From Pseudomonadota bacterium (lineage in GTDB: Bacteria; Pseudomonadota; Gammaproteobacteria; Steroidobacterales; Steroidobacteraceae): 64,000 nt of DNA. The stretch's first letter is position 1, and every line of letters begins with the position of its first letter. Positions 16,878-26,229 of the stretch are shown here, piece by piece. The DNA lies in contig JANXUT010000055.1 in assembly GCA_025356075.1 (NCBI GenBank), positions 62,001-126,000 on the forward strand, given 5' to 3'. The notes beneath the pieces are model-generated. The model had not been told where the DNA came from. It did not search any database and worked only from the letters and a program-made list of their open reading frames with translations. The translations under genes were made by a program, and so were the position numbers.

Positions 16878-18722
16878 TCAGAACCACTCGTCGCGCATCT
16901 CGAGGACCGTCGGATCGACCGGGTCGAGTACGCCGAGCCAGGCGCCGACCTTGGGGAGTTCCCAGCGCGCGAAGTAGCTGAGCGTGCGCCGCTTGCCCTC
17001 GAGGAAGGCGGTCTCCTCCGGCACGCGGTCCGCCGCGGCGCCCGCGAGCGCAGCGTCGGCGACGAGCGCCTGCTCGAGCCAGAGCCAGCCGACGAGGGCA
17101 TGGCCGAAGGCCTCGAGGTACGGACTCGCGTTCGCGAGCCGAAGTGCGGCATCGCCGACCCGCGCGAGGCGCTCCGTCACCTCGAGCATCTGGCGCCAGG
17201 CGGCGCCGACGCGCTCGGCGTCGGCGCTGAGCGCGGCGCGCGAGCGCGCCTCTGCGAGCGTGCGGGACACCCTCGCATCGAGCGCACGGAGCGCCGCGCC
17301 GCCGTTCGCGCCGACCTTGCGTCCGAGCAGGTCCGCCGCCTGGATGCCGTGCGTGCCCTCGTGGATCGCGTTCAGGCGATTGTCGCGCCAGAACTGCTCG
17401 ACCGGGAAATCGCGCGTGTAGCCGTAGCCGCCGTGCACCTGGATGGCGAGGTCGTTCGCCGCGAGGCACCACTCGGACGGCCAGCTCTTCGCGACCGGCG
17501 TCAGCAGTTCGAGGAGCGCGTGGGCTTCGGCGCGCGCGGCCTCATCGGGCGCCGTCGCCGCCTCATCCACCAGCCGGGCCGAGTAGAGAATGAGCCCAAG
17601 GCCGCCCTCGACGTAGCTCTTCTGCGCGAGCAGCATGCGCCTCACGTCGGGGTGTTGGATGATCGGAACGGGTGGCGCCTCGGCGTCACGCCGCCCGCCC
17701 GTCGCGGTTAGTCGTCCCTGCCGGCGCGTGCGCGCGTAGTCGAGCGCGTGCAGGTAGCCGGTGTAGCCGAGCGCGACGGCGCCGGTGCCGACGCCGATCC
17801 GTGCCTCGTTCATCATGTGGAACATGCACGCGAGCCCCTGGCCCTCCTCGCCGACGCGCGTACCGATCGCACCGGATGCGCCTTCCGGGCGATGCCGCCC
17901 CTCGCCGAAGTTGAGCACGCAGTTCGAGGTGCCGCGAAAGCCCATCTTGTGGTTGAGCCCGGCCGCGACGACGTCGTTGCGCTCGCCGAGCGCCTGGCCC
18001 GCTCCTGGCAGGAACTTGGGCACCGCGAACAGCGAGATCCCGCGCACGCCCGCGGTCAGCGCGCCGTCGGGTGCGGCCACCTTCGCAAGCACGAGGTGCA
18101 GGATGTTCTCGGTGAGGTCATGTTCGCCCGCCGAGATCCACATCTTGTTGCCAAAGAGCCGGTAGCGGCCATCGGGCGCGCGCACCGCGCGGGTCGTGAT
18201 GTCGGCGAGCGAGGAGCCCGCCTGCGGCTCCGACAGGCACATGGTGCCGTGGATCCGGCCGCCGAGGAGATCCGGCACGTAGCGTTCGACGAGCTCGGGC
18301 GTCGCGTGGGCGATCAGCAGGTTCGCGTTGCCGGTCGAGAGGAGCGCGTAGGCGGCGGTTGCGACGTTGGCGGCATCGAGGAGCGCGGTACCGGCGCGCT
18401 CGACCGTGTAGGGGAGCTGCATGCCGCCGAGCTCGTAGTCGTGCGTCGCGGCGCCGAGGCCCGCCGCGTGAAAGGCCGCGAGCGCAGCACGAATCGGCGC
18501 GTGCACGCTCACCGTGCCGTCCTGGTAACGCGGCTCGTCGAGGTCGGCGCTGCGGTTGTGGGGCGCGAAGCACTCCGTCGCGACCTTCGCGAACGCATCG
18601 AGCGCGGAACCGAGCGTCTCGCGGGAGTGATCGGCGTAGCGCGGCCGGCTCGCGAGCGCGGCGACATCGAGCCAGTCGAACAGCTGGAAGTCGAGATCGC
18701 GGCGCGAGAGCAGGGGTTCCAT
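16878..18722 (-). CDS. acyl-CoA dehydrogenase, DmdC-like large form
   Basis: A 614-residue flavoprotein, much longer than the usual 380-residue acyl-CoA dehydrogenase. The extra N-terminal (FQLFDWLDVAALASRPRYADH) and C-terminal domains match the group that includes 3-methylmercaptopropionyl-CoA dehydrogenase (DmdC) and long-chain enzymes. The core has MCLSEPQAGSSLADI, KMWISAGEHDLTENI, the NHKMGFRGTSNCVLNFG segment, and QVHGGYGYTRDFPVEQFWRDNRLNAIHEGTHGIQ with the catalytic-region Glu. A GTG at 18725 directly precedes the ATG at 18722; the ATG was chosen. It probably oxidises a medium- or branched-chain acyl-CoA to the enoyl-CoA; the substrate is unknown. Convergent with the VOC gene, 15 bp apart. 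Confidence 0.93.
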   Translation of the reverse strand: MEPLLSRRDLDFQLFDWLDVAALASRPRYADHSRETLGSALDAFAKVATECFAPHNRSADLDEPRYQDGTVSVHAPIRAALAAFHAAGLGAATHDYELGGMQLPYTVERAGTALLDAANVATAAYALLSTGNANLLIAHATPELVERYVPDLLGGRIHGTMCLSEPQAGSSLADITTRAVRAPDGRYRLFGNKMWISAGEHDLTENILHLVLAKVAAPDGALTAGVRGISLFAVPKFLPGAGQALGERNDVVAAGLNHKMGFRGTSNCVLNFGEGRHRPEGASGAIGTRVGEEGQGLACMFHMMNEARIGVGTGAVALGYTGYLHALDYARTRRQGRLTATGGRRDAEAPPVPIIQHPDVRRMLLAQKSYVEGGLGLILYSARLVDEAATAPDEAARAEAHALLELLTPVAKSWPSEWCLAANDLAIQVHGGYGYTRDFPVEQFWRDNRLNAIHEGTHGIQAADLLGRKVGANGGAALRALDARVSRTLAEARSRAALSADAERVGAAWRQMLEVTERLARVGDAALRLANASPYLEAFGHALVGWLWLEQALVADAALAGAAADRVPEETAFLEGKRRTLSYFARWELPKVGAWLGVLDPVDPTVLEMRDEWF

Positions 18723-18765
18723 CACGCCCGTGCGGTGGCCGGCCCCGGCGTGCCCCGCGCGCCCG

Positions 18766-19518
18766 TCATGCCGGCGGCTGGGTTGCGATGAGGGCGCGGA
18801 TCTCGCGGAGCTTGGCCTTCACCGCCTGGGCGTTGTCCCGGCCGATCCTGATCATCGCCTTCTGCCCGGCCGAGCGGGTCTCGATCCTGGGATCGGCGAA
18901 CTTGTACATGACACTCGGGTGGATCAGCGGCACCGGATCGGCCACCTCGGGCGAGGCGAGCAGGTGGTCGATCACCTCGACCACGCGATCGTTGAAGTAG
19001 TGCCCCGGGTAGCCGAGCTCATCGTAAGCCTGCTGCAGCAGCGGGTAGAACTTCCGGTAGACCGCGACGGCCTGGTGGCTGTCGACGCCCGCGAGGAGTT
19101 CCAGGTACTTCGCGTAGCGTGCGGAGTTCTCGGGTGCGAGCGAGAGCGAGGGCTCCTCACCGCGCACGGCCAGCGCCCCTTCGGGCGGACGCATCAGTCG
19201 CACGGTCGCCGCCACTTGCTCGCGCGGCAGGTTGTCGACGGTCGCGACGACTCGACGCGCGAGGTGCGTCGGGTAGAAAAGCTCCGGCAGCGTCGCCGAG
19301 TGGAAGAGTGTCGCCACATCCGCGCCAAACGGGTCGTCGCTGTCGGCGAGGGTCGGCAACGGCACCGGCGCGGTCGGCGCCAGCGGATTGTCGATGTGCG
19401 GACCTGCGGCGACGGGCGTCGGTGCCGGTGCGTCGGCGCGTTGCTGCCAATAGTAGTAGCCACCGCCGGCAACGAGGGCGGCGGCAACGATGAGGCCTGC
19501 AATGAGTTGACGATTCAT
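18766..19518 (-). CDS. DUF3014 family membrane-anchored protein
   Basis: A 250-residue protein with one N-terminal transmembrane helix (LIAGLIVAAALVAGGGYYYW), then a Pro/Ala-rich linker and an extracytoplasmic domain of about 190 residues. The linker plus PLPTLADSDDPFGADV and the NLPREQVAATVRLMRPPEG segment are the conserved parts of the DUF3014 family, which is found mainly in proteobacteria and has no assigned function. ATG at 19518 is the natural start because it places the helix at the N-terminus. It is 38 bp downstream of the GcvT-like gene on the same strand, so it may be transcribed with the flavoprotein genes, but a functional link is not evident. Confidence 0.85.
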   Translation of the reverse strand: MNRQLIAGLIVAAALVAGGGYYYWQQRADAPAPTPVAAGPHIDNPLAPTAPVPLPTLADSDDPFGADVATLFHSATLPELFYPTHLARRVVATVDNLPREQVAATVRLMRPPEGALAVRGEEPSLSLAPENSARYAKYLELLAGVDSHQAVAVYRKFYPLLQQAYDELGYPGHYFNDRVVEVIDHLLASPEVADPVPLIHPSVMYKFADPRIETRSAGQKAMIRIGRDNAQAVKAKLREIRALIATQPPA

Positions 19519-19556
19519 GGCGCCTCGATATGACCTTGCGTGGCCAGCAACGTTCC

Positions 19557-20750
19557 CTAGCGCTCGGGCGCCGGGGTCAGGCGGCGGCGCGGCGGGTCGA
19601 AGAAGGGTCCGGTCAGCACGCGGCAGCGCGCGTTGACCCGGCTCCATTTCAGCTCTTTCTGGTAGTAGATCTCGGCCCACAGCTCCTCGCCCGGCGCGCC
19701 GAAGGGCACCTTCACGCTCGCGAGCGCGATGCTGGCCTTGGCCATGGGCGACCACATCGAGCAGGTGACGGCACCGATGACGTTGCGCTTGCCGTCGTAG
19801 ATGTAGGCGTCCTTGGCGGGCTTGTTGCCCTCGACGTCGAGGCGCACGAGCCTGAAGCGCGAGCCGTGCCGCTGCTCCTCGAGGAGCGCGCGGCGACCGG
19901 TGAAGTTCGGCTTCTTGAAATCGACGAGCCAGGCGAGGTCGAGCTCGAAGGGCGAGCGCGTCCGATCGGCGCGGATCGCCCGGTCGGCGGGCAGAAAATC
20001 GACGCCCGCCTGGATGAAGCCGGCCTCGATGCGGCTCATCTCGAGCGCGTGCGTGCCCATTGGCTTCAGGCCATGGAACTCGCCCGCCTCGAAGAGGCGA
20101 TCCCACAGCCGCTCGGCATGGGCGGGATCGATCCAGAGCTCGTAGCCTAAGTCGCCCGTGAAGCCGGTGCGCGAGACGCCAAGCTCCGTCCCCTCGAACG
20201 CGAACGAGCGCATCGCGAAGGGCGTCAGCGTCTCGATTGCGGCGAGGCCGAGGGATTTCAGCACCGCACAGCTCGTCGGGCCCTGCAGCGCAAGCGAGGC
20301 GACCTCCTCGGTCTCCTCGCGAATCGACACGTCGAAGCCGAGCGCCGAGGTCAGGAGCCAATCGAGCTGGCGCTCCTGTGAGCAGAGCCGGTAGTCGTTT
20401 TCGCGCAAGTGGAAGATCGTGCCGTCGTCGATGACCTGCCCCTGGTCGTCGCACCAGAGGCAGTAGCCGACCCGTCCGGGCTTGATCTTGGCGACGTCGC
20501 GCGTGACGAGGCGATTGAGGAAAGGCAGCGCATCGGGTCCGGTAATCCGGTGCTTGGTCATCGGCGAGAGGTCGAACACCGCACAGGCATTGCGAAGCGC
20601 CGTGTACTCGAGCCCGACGTCGAAGTAGGCATCCGCGACCGTGTGATCGCGCCAGCGGTGCCACAGGTTCAGCGAATTCGCCGCCGCCGTGCGCGAGTGG
20701 AACGGCGTGTAGCAGACGGTCTGCAGGTAGTGCCCGGCCGGCGCTCTCAT
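19557..20750 (-). CDS. GcvT-like aminomethyltransferase family protein
   Basis: A 397-residue protein of the glycine-cleavage T-protein/DmdA/sarcosine oxidase C-terminal fold that binds tetrahydrofolate and removes a one-carbon unit. Visible hallmarks: LRNACAVFDLSPMTKHRITGPDA, the GRVGYCLWCDDQGQVIDDGTIF strands, RTGFTGDLGYELWIDP, and MGTHALEMSRIEAGF with the family RIE motif. It lacks any H-, P- or L-protein gene nearby, so it is unlikely to be the glycine cleavage GcvT itself. Its start codon overlaps the stop of the upstream PYROXD2-like oxidase by four bases, which suggests that it takes formaldehyde or a methyl group from an amine oxidation, or demethylates an N- or S-methyl compound. Substrate unknown. 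Confidence 0.9.
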   Translation of the reverse strand: MRAPAGHYLQTVCYTPFHSRTAAANSLNLWHRWRDHTVADAYFDVGLEYTALRNACAVFDLSPMTKHRITGPDALPFLNRLVTRDVAKIKPGRVGYCLWCDDQGQVIDDGTIFHLRENDYRLCSQERQLDWLLTSALGFDVSIREETEEVASLALQGPTSCAVLKSLGLAAIETLTPFAMRSFAFEGTELGVSRTGFTGDLGYELWIDPAHAERLWDRLFEAGEFHGLKPMGTHALEMSRIEAGFIQAGVDFLPADRAIRADRTRSPFELDLAWLVDFKKPNFTGRRALLEEQRHGSRFRLVRLDVEGNKPAKDAYIYDGKRNVIGAVTCSMWSPMAKASIALASVKVPFGAPGEELWAEIYYQKELKWSRVNARCRVLTGPFFDPPRRRLTPAPER

Positions 20751-22300
20751 CGCGGCGCTCCTTCGAGGACGACGCGGGCGGCGTTGCGACCGGCGGCGCC
20801 CATGACGCCACCGCCCGGATGGCAGCCGGCACCGCAGAGGTAGAGCCCCGCAACCGGCATCGCGTACTGGGCCGCGCCCGGGACCGGCCGCAGCATCATG
20901 AACTGGTCGATCGTCATCTCGCCGTGGTGCCAGTGGCCGCCACCCATGCGGAACTGGCGCTCGAGGTCGAGGGGGGTCAGGACCTCCGCCGCGACGATGA
21001 GCTTGCGAAGCCCGGGGGCATGACGCTCGAGCACGCCGATGAGGATCTCGCGGTAGGCGTCGCGCTCATTGTCCCAGCCGGCGGCGAGATCGTAGGGGGC
21101 GTACTGGACGATCGCCGACAGCACGTGCTTGCCCACCGGCGCAAGCTCGGGGTCGGCGACGCTCGGCACCGTGATCTCGAGCACCGGCGAGCGCGAATAG
21201 TCGCGGTACTTGGCTGGGTTGAAGGCCTCGTCGACGTAGCCCGAGTCGGGTGCGATCAGCAGGCGCTCACCGGCGAGCGCGGGCGCAAGCCCGGTGAATT
21301 GCGGCGGTCCCGCGAGCGCGAGGTTGAGCTTCGCGGCGGTGCCGATCGAGCGGGTGTGCTCGAGCCTTCGCGCAAACTCGGCCTCGAGGTGCCGCGCGCC
21401 AAGGAGCGTACGGAGCGTCGTCTTGGGGTCCGCGTTCGAGACGACGGCCTGGGCGCCGATCTCCTCCCCGCTCTCGAGCTTGACGCCGGTCACGCATCCA
21501 TCGACGACGATGAGCGTCGCGACGGGCGCGGAGAGGCGGATCTCGGCGCCCGCCGCGCGCGCGGCGGCGGCGAGCGCCTCGCTCACCGCGCCCATGCCGC
21601 CGCGCGGCAGGGCGGGATCCTGCGACTCACCACTCAGGCGATGCAGGTAGGTGAACACGCTGTTGCCGGAGCGTGGCCCGAGCTTCGTGCCGAGCACCGC
21701 ATCGAGTGCGATCGCGCCCTTGAGCGCAGGGCTTTCGAACGACTCCTCGAGGAGATCGTGGATGGGCATCGTGACAACGCGCAGGAACTCGCGCATGTCC
21801 TCGCGCCCGAGGCGCCGGATGTCAAGGGCGATGAGTCCCGCCGGCAGTGCTTCGCGCCAGCTCCCCCAGGCGAGCCTCGGCGGCACGCGGCCGTGCTGGC
21901 GGGCGAGTACGCCCGCGTAGCGACGCATGCGATCGATGAAGTCAGGGTACGCCGCGCGGTCGGCGGCACTCGCAGGTCCGCTCACGATGCGGTTGCCCTC
22001 GAGCACGAGCGGCTCGCCCTCCGGGTTGAGCGCGACGGTCTTGAGGGCGGGCCGCGCGAGCGCGAGCCCGTGCCGTGCGAGGTCGAGCTCCTTCTGGACC
22101 CTAGGATCGAGGAGCTGCAGCAGGTGCGCAACCGCCGGCACCCTGAAGCCGCGGGTGAGCTCGCGCGTGACCGCGGCGCCCCCGACCTGGTGCGCGGCCT
22201 CGAGCACGAGCACCTCGCGCCCGGCGCGCGCGAGGTACGCCGCGCACGTGAGCCCGTTGTGCCCAGCGCCGATGACGACGATGCGGCCGGCGTCAGTCAT
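20747..22300 (-). CDS. PYROXD2/phytoene-desaturase-like FAD oxidoreductase (copy 1)
   Basis: A 517-residue flavoprotein with an N-terminal FAD-binding Rossmann motif (VVIGAGHNGLTCAAYLARAG) and the C-terminal flavin contact GLYLCGAGCHPGGGVMGAAG. The overall layout matches PYROXD2 and the phytoene desaturase/amine oxidase superfamily. Although similar to carotenoid desaturases, no carotenoid gene is nearby and the GcvT-like partner argues for an amine or amino-acid substrate. Overlaps the next gene (GcvT-like) by four bases and the preceding paralogue by eight bases, so the three form one operon. Confidence 0.92.
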   Translation of the reverse strand: MTDAGRIVVIGAGHNGLTCAAYLARAGREVLVLEAAHQVGGAAVTRELTRGFRVPAVAHLLQLLDPRVQKELDLARHGLALARPALKTVALNPEGEPLVLEGNRIVSGPASAADRAAYPDFIDRMRRYAGVLARQHGRVPPRLAWGSWREALPAGLIALDIRRLGREDMREFLRVVTMPIHDLLEESFESPALKGAIALDAVLGTKLGPRSGNSVFTYLHRLSGESQDPALPRGGMGAVSEALAAAARAAGAEIRLSAPVATLIVVDGCVTGVKLESGEEIGAQAVVSNADPKTTLRTLLGARHLEAEFARRLEHTRSIGTAAKLNLALAGPPQFTGLAPALAGERLLIAPDSGYVDEAFNPAKYRDYSRSPVLEITVPSVADPELAPVGKHVLSAIVQYAPYDLAAGWDNERDAYREILIGVLERHAPGLRKLIVAAEVLTPLDLERQFRMGGGHWHHGEMTIDQFMMLRPVPGAAQYAMPVAGLYLCGAGCHPGGGVMGAAGRNAARVVLEGAPR

Positions 22301-23909
22301 CGCTCCAGCCCTCCGGCACCGTGCTTGCGCGGCGCAGGTCCATCAGCACTTCGCGAGCGGCGTTCGCGCCGGGTGCGGCCATCACGCCGCCGCCGGGATG
22401 CGTGCCCGAGCCACACATGTACATGCCACGCACGGGTCCGCGGTACTGCGCGTAGCCCGGAAACGGGCGGTTGAAGAGGAGCTGGTCGAAGGTAAGTTCC
22501 CCCTGGAAGATGTTGCCTTCGGTGAGGCCGACCTCCGCCTCGAGTTCCTTCGGGGTCCTCACCTCCGCATGCAGCACGAGCTTCTCGAAGTCCGGGCTGT
22601 AGCGGGAGATCTGCGCGAACACCGTCTTCTTGAACCCTTCGCGGTCGGCGTCGGTCCATTCGCGGCCTTCGACGAGCGGTGGTACGTACTGCACGAACAC
22701 CGACATGAAGTGCTTGCCGGGCGGCGCCATGGTCGGATCGGTCATCGAGGGCATCAACAGGTCGAGGTACGGGTCCTTCGACCACGTGCCGCGCTTCCAG
22801 TCATCGTAGGCACGCTCGTAGCGCTCGAGCGAATCGAGGAAATGCATGTCGCCGGCGTAGAGCGGGTGCTTGGCACCGAGCGCGGTGAACGTCGGTCGAC
22901 CGTCGAGCGCAATGTTGAGCTTGCCGGAGGAACCGCGGATCTTGAAATCCCTGGCGCTCTTGACGAGCTTAGGGGTCAGATCCTTCGGGTCCATCAGCTT
23001 CAGGAACGTGCGCTTCGGGTCGAGCCCCGAGATCACGACCGGCGCTTCGAACTCATCGCCATTGTCGAGCACGACGCCGGTCGCGCGGCCGCCGCGCACG
23101 TTTATCCGCGCGACCGGAGCCGACACCCTGACCTCGCCGCCGTAGGCGGCGAGCGCGGCGGCGAGCGCCTTCGATACCGAGCCCATGCCGCCGCGCGCGA
23201 ATCCCCACGCGCCCATCTGGCCGTCGACATCGCCCATGTAGTGGTGCAGCAGCACGTAGGCGGTGCCGGGCGACTGGACGCCGAGCGCCGTGCCGATGAT
23301 GCCGCTGCCGGCGAAAGTGGCCTTGACGACATCCGACTCGAAGTACTCGCCGAGGTAGTCGGCGATGCTCATCGTGTGGAAGCGGATCGTGTCGTAGATC
23401 GCCGCCTCGCCGAGCTTGCCGAACTCGCGGCCGACGTGCAGGAGCTCCTTGAGGTCGCGCGGCCGGAACGAGGTCGGGTCCGGGGGCGTTCGCATGAGGA
23501 GTGCGCGCACGAGCTTGCACTGGCGCATCACGTCGCGCCCGTAGCGCAGGTACGCGTCGGCGTCCCGCGCGCTGAACCGCGCGACCTCGCGGCGGCGCAC
23601 TTCCTTGTCGACGTAGCCGCCGAGGAGGTCGCCGTCGCGCGTGAAGGTCACGCCACCTCCATAGGGGACGATCTGCAGGCCGTGGCGGGAAAGCTCGAGC
23701 GCCCGGTAGATCTCCGGGCGCAGCAGGCTGCACACGTACGAGCAGTTCGAGTAGATCCAGTTCGGATGCAACTCGCGGCTCACCGTCGCGCCACCGATCC
23801 AGGGGTTGCGCTCGAGCACGATCACCTTGAGGCCGGCCTTGGCGAGGAAGGCGGCGCTCGTCAGCCCGTTGTGGCCGGCGCCGACGACGATGGCGTCGTA
23901 GCGACTCAT
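22293..23909 (-). CDS. PYROXD2/phytoene-desaturase-like FAD oxidoreductase (copy 2)
   Basis: A 538-residue paralogue of the downstream gene and the first of the leftward operon. FAD-binding start: AIVVGAGHNGLTSAAFLAKAG; C-terminal flavin loop: GMYMCGSGTHPGGGVMAAPG. The middle region carries ARGGMGSVSKALAAALAAYGG, conserved between the two copies, but lengths and the substrate-side segments differ, so they may act on different compounds or form a heteromer. The start ATG at 23909 faces the agmatinase gene across a 221-bp divergent intergenic region. Confidence 0.92.
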   Translation of the reverse strand: MSRYDAIVVGAGHNGLTSAAFLAKAGLKVIVLERNPWIGGATVSRELHPNWIYSNCSYVCSLLRPEIYRALELSRHGLQIVPYGGGVTFTRDGDLLGGYVDKEVRRREVARFSARDADAYLRYGRDVMRQCKLVRALLMRTPPDPTSFRPRDLKELLHVGREFGKLGEAAIYDTIRFHTMSIADYLGEYFESDVVKATFAGSGIIGTALGVQSPGTAYVLLHHYMGDVDGQMGAWGFARGGMGSVSKALAAALAAYGGEVRVSAPVARINVRGGRATGVVLDNGDEFEAPVVISGLDPKRTFLKLMDPKDLTPKLVKSARDFKIRGSSGKLNIALDGRPTFTALGAKHPLYAGDMHFLDSLERYERAYDDWKRGTWSKDPYLDLLMPSMTDPTMAPPGKHFMSVFVQYVPPLVEGREWTDADREGFKKTVFAQISRYSPDFEKLVLHAEVRTPKELEAEVGLTEGNIFQGELTFDQLLFNRPFPGYAQYRGPVRGMYMCGSGTHPGGGVMAAPGANAAREVLMDLRRASTVPEGWSDD

Positions 23910-24130
23910 GGGGACGGGCGGGGCGCTGGCACGAACGTCAAGATGGCGGCTTTCTTTTACATGCTGCGCACCGGAGCGGCGCGGAAATCTAGCATGTTTC
24001 GCACCGGCCGGTCAGGGCGGGCGAGCCTTGGGCCACGCCACGCGAAGCCGCCGCCGAGTCACGGTAGACTGCGTCCCTACGAGCGTCGGCGGCCGGTGGG
24101 TGCCGCTCGCGGTCCGGTGGGGGGAAGCGC

Positions 24131-25081
24131 ATGGCGAAGGAACTGTTTCAGCCGCTCTCGGGCAACGCGATGCCACGCTTCGGGGGCCCCGCGACTTTCA
24201 TGCGCCTGCCGGCCTTGGGAATCGACGCCGGCCTCGATGTCGCCTTCGTCGGCGTGCCCTTCGACATCGGCACCTCGAACCGCACCGGCGCCCGCCTCGC
24301 GCCGCGCCAGATCCGTGACGAATCCAGGATGCTCCGGCCCTACAACATGGCCACGCGGGCGGCGCCGTTCGACTCGCTCAGGGTTGCCGACGCCGGCGAT
24401 GTGGCGATCAACACGTTCAACCTCCTGAAGAGCATCGACATCATCGAGCGCCACTACGATGCGTTACTCGCGACGGGTGCCGTGCCCCTGTCGATGGGCG
24501 GCGACCACACGATCGTGCTGCCGATCCTGCGCGCGCTGAAGCGCCGGCACGGCCCCGTGGGCGTCGTGCACGTCGACGCCCATGCGGACGTCAACGACGA
24601 AATGTTCGGCGAGAAGATCACGCACGGCACGCCGTTCCGGCGCGCCGTCGAGGAGGGCCTGCTCGACCCGAAGCGCGTCGTGCAGATAGGCCTTAGGGGC
24701 ACCGGTTACGCGGCCGATGACTTCGACTGGCCGCGCAACCAGGGATTTCGGGTCGTGCAGGCCGAGGAGTGCTGGTACAAGTCGCTCGCGCCGCTCATGG
24801 TCGAGGTCAGGAAGCAGCTGGGCGCCGGTCCCGTCTACATCAGCTTCGACATCGATGGCATCGATCCCGCCTTCGCGCCCGGTACGGGCACCGTCGAGGT
24901 GGGCGGACTCACCGTGCCGCAAGGCCTCGAAATCATCCGCGGCTGCCGCGGGCTCGACATCATCGGTGGCGACCTCGTCGAGGTGAGCCCGCCGTATGAC
25001 ACGACCGGGAACACCGCGCTCTTAGGCGCCACCCTCCTCTACGAGATGCTGTGCGTGCTGCCCGGCGTCAAGCAGCGCTAG
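24131..25081 (+). CDS. speB: agmatinase/guanidinobutyrase-family ureohydrolase
   Basis: A 316-residue binuclear-manganese ureohydrolase that releases urea from a guanidino compound. All metal-binding motifs are present: SMGGDHTIVLP, VHVDAHADVND and SFDIDGIDPAFAPGTGT. The length and the N-terminal GPATFMRLP segment fit agmatinases and guanidinobutyrases, which sequence alone does not separate; the gene symbol is therefore provisional. The gene starts divergently from the flavoprotein operon and is followed after 20 bp by a DAO-type oxidase, a setting that suits guanidino/amine catabolism more than polyamine biosynthesis. Confidence 0.92.
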   Translation: MAKELFQPLSGNAMPRFGGPATFMRLPALGIDAGLDVAFVGVPFDIGTSNRTGARLAPRQIRDESRMLRPYNMATRAAPFDSLRVADAGDVAINTFNLLKSIDIIERHYDALLATGAVPLSMGGDHTIVLPILRALKRRHGPVGVVHVDAHADVNDEMFGEKITHGTPFRRAVEEGLLDPKRVVQIGLRGTGYAADDFDWPRNQGFRVVQAEECWYKSLAPLMVEVRKQLGAGPVYISFDIDGIDPAFAPGTGTVEVGGLTVPQGLEIIRGCRGLDIIGGDLVEVSPPYDTTGNTALLGATLLYEMLCVLPGVKQR

Positions 25082-25101
25082 CACGGAGTCGCCCTACACC
25101 C

Positions 25102-26220
25102 ATGGAATCTGTTGACGTGTGCATCATCGGCGGCGGCATGGCCGGCGCCTCGGTCGCCTACCACCTCGCCCCGACCGCGAGAGTGCTGATGCTCGAGCGC
25201 GAGCCGCACGTGGGGTATCACAGCACCGGCCGCTCCGCCGCGCTCTACCACCCCCAGTACGGCAGCGCCGTGATCCGCTCGCTGACCGCGGCCTCGAGCG
25301 CGTTCTACCAGTCCCCGCCGGCCGAGTTCGGCGCGATCTTAAGCCCGCGCGGCTCGCTCGTGATCGGCCGTGCCGACCAGCAGGCCGCGTTCGAGAAGCA
25401 CACGAAGATGGCCAAGGCGAGCGCCCAGAAGCTGGCGCAGCTGTCGGCGGCGGAGGTGCTCGCGCTCGTGCCGGAGTTGCGCCCGGAAGCCGTCGCGTGG
25501 GGCCTCTTCGACGATCTCGCGATGGACATGGACGTCGAGATCCTGCTGCAGGGCTATCTCAGGGCCGCGCGGCGCCACGGCCTCAAGGTGCTGACCGGGC
25601 AGGCCGTCGGGGCGATCACCCGGTTGGGCGGCCGCTGGCGCGTAAAGACCGCAGATCTTGAAATCGACACGCGCGTCGTCGTGAACGCCGCGGGCGCCTG
25701 GACCGACGAGGTCGCCGGGCTCGCATCGATCGCGCCGTTGAAGCTCATCCCGTACCGGCGCACGGCCTTCACGTTCGATGCGCCGAACAGCGAGAGCGGC
25801 TCGCGCTGGCCGATGATCATCGACGGGGACGAGCAGTTCTACGTGAAACCTGACGCGGGACGGATCTTGGGCTCGCTGTCGGAGGAGACCGCATCGCCCC
25901 CCTGCGATGCACAGCCCGAGGATCTGGATGTCGCGATCGCGGTCGATAGGATCGAGACCGCGTTCAGTTTCCCGATCAAGCGCGTGCTGCGCTCGTGGGC
26001 GGGCCTGCGCACCTTCGGCCCGGACCGTAACCCCGTGTCCGGATTCGAGGAATCGGCACCGGGCTTCTACTGGCACGGCGCGATCGGCGGCTACGGCATC
26101 CAGACCTCGGCGGCGCTCGGCGCCTTTGCGGGTGCCGCGATCGCCGGGAAGCAACTCCCCGACGAACTCGCCTCGCACGGCATCCGCACCGTCGATCTCG
26201 CTCCGGCGCGGCTGCGCTGA
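25102..26220 (+). CDS. FAD-dependent glycine/D-amino-acid oxidase (DAO) family protein, copy 1
   Basis: A 372-residue flavoenzyme with the N-terminal motif VCIIGGGMAGASVAYHLAP and [17 protein letters not shown], typical of the DAO family that includes sarcosine oxidase, glycine oxidase and D-amino-acid dehydrogenases. VVNAAGAWTDEVAG and AGLRTFGPDRNPVSG are the conserved later segments, and WHGAIGGYGIQTS is the C-terminal flavin-binding strand. ATG at 25102 was chosen because it sits directly in front of the FAD motif. It is 20 bp behind the ureohydrolase gene. It resembles the second DAO protein at 43.1-44.3 kb. Substrate not determined. Confidence 0.92.
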   Translation: MESVDVCIIGGGMAGASVAYHLAPTARVLMLEREPHVGYHSTGRSAALYHPQYGSAVIRSLTAASSAFYQSPPAEFGAILSPRGSLVIGRADQQAAFEKHTKMAKASAQKLAQLSAAEVLALVPELRPEAVAWGLFDDLAMDMDVEILLQGYLRAARRHGLKVLTGQAVGAITRLGGRWRVKTADLEIDTRVVVNAAGAWTDEVAGLASIAPLKLIPYRRTAFTFDAPNSESGSRWPMIIDGDEQFYVKPDAGRILGSLSEETASPPCDAQPEDLDVAIAVDRIETAFSFPIKRVLRSWAGLRTFGPDRNPVSGFEESAPGFYWHGAIGGYGIQTSAALGAFAGAAIAGKQLPDELASHGIRTVDLAPARLR

Positions 26221-26229
26221 AGCCCCGCG

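Noticed and set aside
19557-20853. A long leftward frame covering much of the GcvT-like gene and running on into DUF3014
   Set aside because: Its upstream part is Arg/Pro-rich and is the reverse-frame shadow of the GcvT-like gene; only the last 250 codons (DUF3014) are real.
20747-23909. Carotenoid biosynthesis (phytoene desaturase genes)
   Set aside because: No crtB/crtE or other carotenoid gene nearby; the HPGGGVM C-terminus and the GcvT-like neighbour fit PYROXD2-like enzymes better.
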